Position numbers and translations under genes: made by a program. Of a DNA stretch of 13,685 nucleotides, positions 13,086 through 13,685 are shown one piece after another. This DNA is from Phycisphaerae bacterium (lineage in GTDB: Bacteria > Planctomycetota > Phycisphaerae > Phycisphaerales > SM1A02), in NCBI GenBank assembly GCA_018665385.1, contig JABJDN010000071.1:1-13685 (forward strand). The letters are read 5' to 3'. The first letter of the stretch is position 1. Each line of letters begins with the position of its first letter. The notes under the pieces were generated by a model, which saw only the letters and a program-made list of their open reading frames with translations, searched no databases and was not told where the DNA came from.

Positions 13086-13685
13086 ATGGAATTCAAAACG
13101 ATTATTGAACCCTTTCGCATTCGGCAAGTACAACCGATTCGATCAACTACCCGCGAAGAACGTGTACATGCACTTCGTACTGCTGGCAATAATGTATTTC
13201 TTTTAAAGGCCAAAGATGTGCTAATTGATTTGCTTACAGACTCTGGCACAGGCGCAATGTCAAATGAGCAGTGGGCTGGCATGATGCGAAGTGATGAAAG
13301 TTATGCAGGCGCAGATTCGTATTACCGTTTTGAAGAAACAGTAAAAGACATCACTGGTTTCAAGCATATTATTCCCACGCACCAAGGCCGAGCAGCAGAA
13401 CGAATTTTGTTTGGCGCTGCAGTTAAAGAGGGGGAACTTGTTCCCAACAACACCCACTTTGATACAACACGCGCGAACATTGAAGTACTTGGAGCGACCG
13501 CTGTTGATATTCCAAACCCCGACGCAAACGATACTCAAATAGTTTTGCCATTCAAGGGAAACATGGATATCGATGAACTTACATCAATTCTGGATCAGTG
13601 GGCCGACAAAGTACCAATGGTCATGATGACTATTACGAATAATTCCAATGGCGGACAACCAGTCAGTCTTGCAAACATTCGTGAA
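13086..13685 (+). CDS. tnaA: Tryptophanase / beta-eliminating lyase, partial (C-terminal part off the right edge)
   Basis: The first 200 codons of a fold-type-I PLP lyase of the tryptophanase/tyrosine phenol-lyase family. These enzymes cleave an aromatic amino acid into indole (or phenol), pyruvate and ammonia. Recognisable parts are the N-terminal EPFRIR (8-13), IDLLTDSGTGAMSNEQWAGM (47-66), the PLP phosphate-binding IPTHQGRAAE (96-105) and a GGQPVSLAN segment (189-197). At the position where tyrosine phenol-lyase has Thr (FTTTR) and tryptophanase has Asp (FDTT), this protein has HFDTTR with Asp126, which favours tryptophanase. The PLP-lysine region and the other substrate-specificity residues lie beyond the edge, so the substrate is not certain. 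It begins 9 bp after pyrB, has no Shine-Dalgarno, and probably shares the pyrB transcript. Confidence 0.85.
   Translation, partial: MEFKTIIEPFRIRQVQPIRSTTREERVHALRTAGNNVFLLKAKDVLIDLLTDSGTGAMSNEQWAGMMRSDESYAGADSYYRFEETVKDITGFKHIIPTHQGRAAERILFGAAVKEGELVPNNTHFDTTRANIEVLGATAVDIPNPDANDTQIVLPFKGNMDIDELTSILDQWADKVPMVMMTITNNSNGGQPVSLANIRE

Noticed and set aside
13086..13685. Tyrosine phenol-lyase as first choice for the partial gene
   Set aside because: The AMSNEQWAGM segment is similar to that enzyme, but Asp126 at the Thr position favours tryptophanase; not settled because the C-terminal half is missing.

Overview
The window reads as chromosomal DNA of a planctomycete, most likely of the Phycisphaerae/Phycisphaerales type. 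This is inferred, not proven. Two secreted proteins end in the same dockerin-like double calcium-binding tail (GDxNGDGxVxVxDLL...WG) that is abundant in that group. Other pointers are a NADH dehydrogenase gene set that begins at nuoD, weak Shine-Dalgarno use at several genes, and moderate GC content. No transposase, integrase, CRISPR array or RNA gene was seen.

Layout. From the left edge to about 10.04 kb every recognised gene is on the minus strand; from 10.2 kb to the right edge every gene is on the plus strand, so 10.04-10.20 kb is a divergent promoter region. Reading the minus strand in its direction of transcription: a small lipoprotein (10037-9420); a secreted subtilisin-like peptidase with a C-terminal dockerin (9296-7740); a fused two-domain ABC permease of the Fe(III)/FbpB-ThiP type (7723-5996); a 165-bp gap with a palindromic, inverted-repeat element that also looks like the permease terminator; then a tight cluster nuoD-nuoE-(66-aa unknown ORF)-nuoF-ybeY-HlyC/CorC-like CBS protein (5830-703); then a partial lipoprotein with Met/His/Glu-rich repeats running off the left edge. 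On the plus strand: a secreted five-heme cytochrome c with its own dockerin tail (10203-12098), pyrB (12180-13076), and the first 200 codons of a tryptophanase-type PLP lyase (13086 to the right edge).

How the genes fit together. nuoD, nuoE and nuoF encode the peripheral-arm part of respiratory complex I (quinone-site subunit and NADH-oxidising subunits). The 66-aa ORF between nuoE and nuoF overlaps both neighbours by a few bases and is probably translated with them. ybeY (rRNA maturation endonuclease) and the CBS-domain membrane protein overlap by ATGA and form a common bacterial pair. The peptidase and the cytochrome are unrelated enzymes but carry the same end tag, which suggests a shared export or surface-attachment route. 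The permease has no ATPase or binding-protein gene in view. pyrB and the tryptophanase-like gene are 9 bp apart and probably co-transcribed.

Start corrections. Several longest-ORF starts are unlikely: nuoF is best started at GTG 3806, the small ORF at ATG 3999, the permease at ATG 7723, the 205-aa lipoprotein at ATG 10037 and the cytochrome at ATG 10203. The peptidase appears to use TTG at 9296. The least explained items are the dockerin-tailed cytochrome, the small nuo-embedded ORF, the inverted-repeat element at 5883-5994 and the 25-bp perfect palindrome at 12104-12128.
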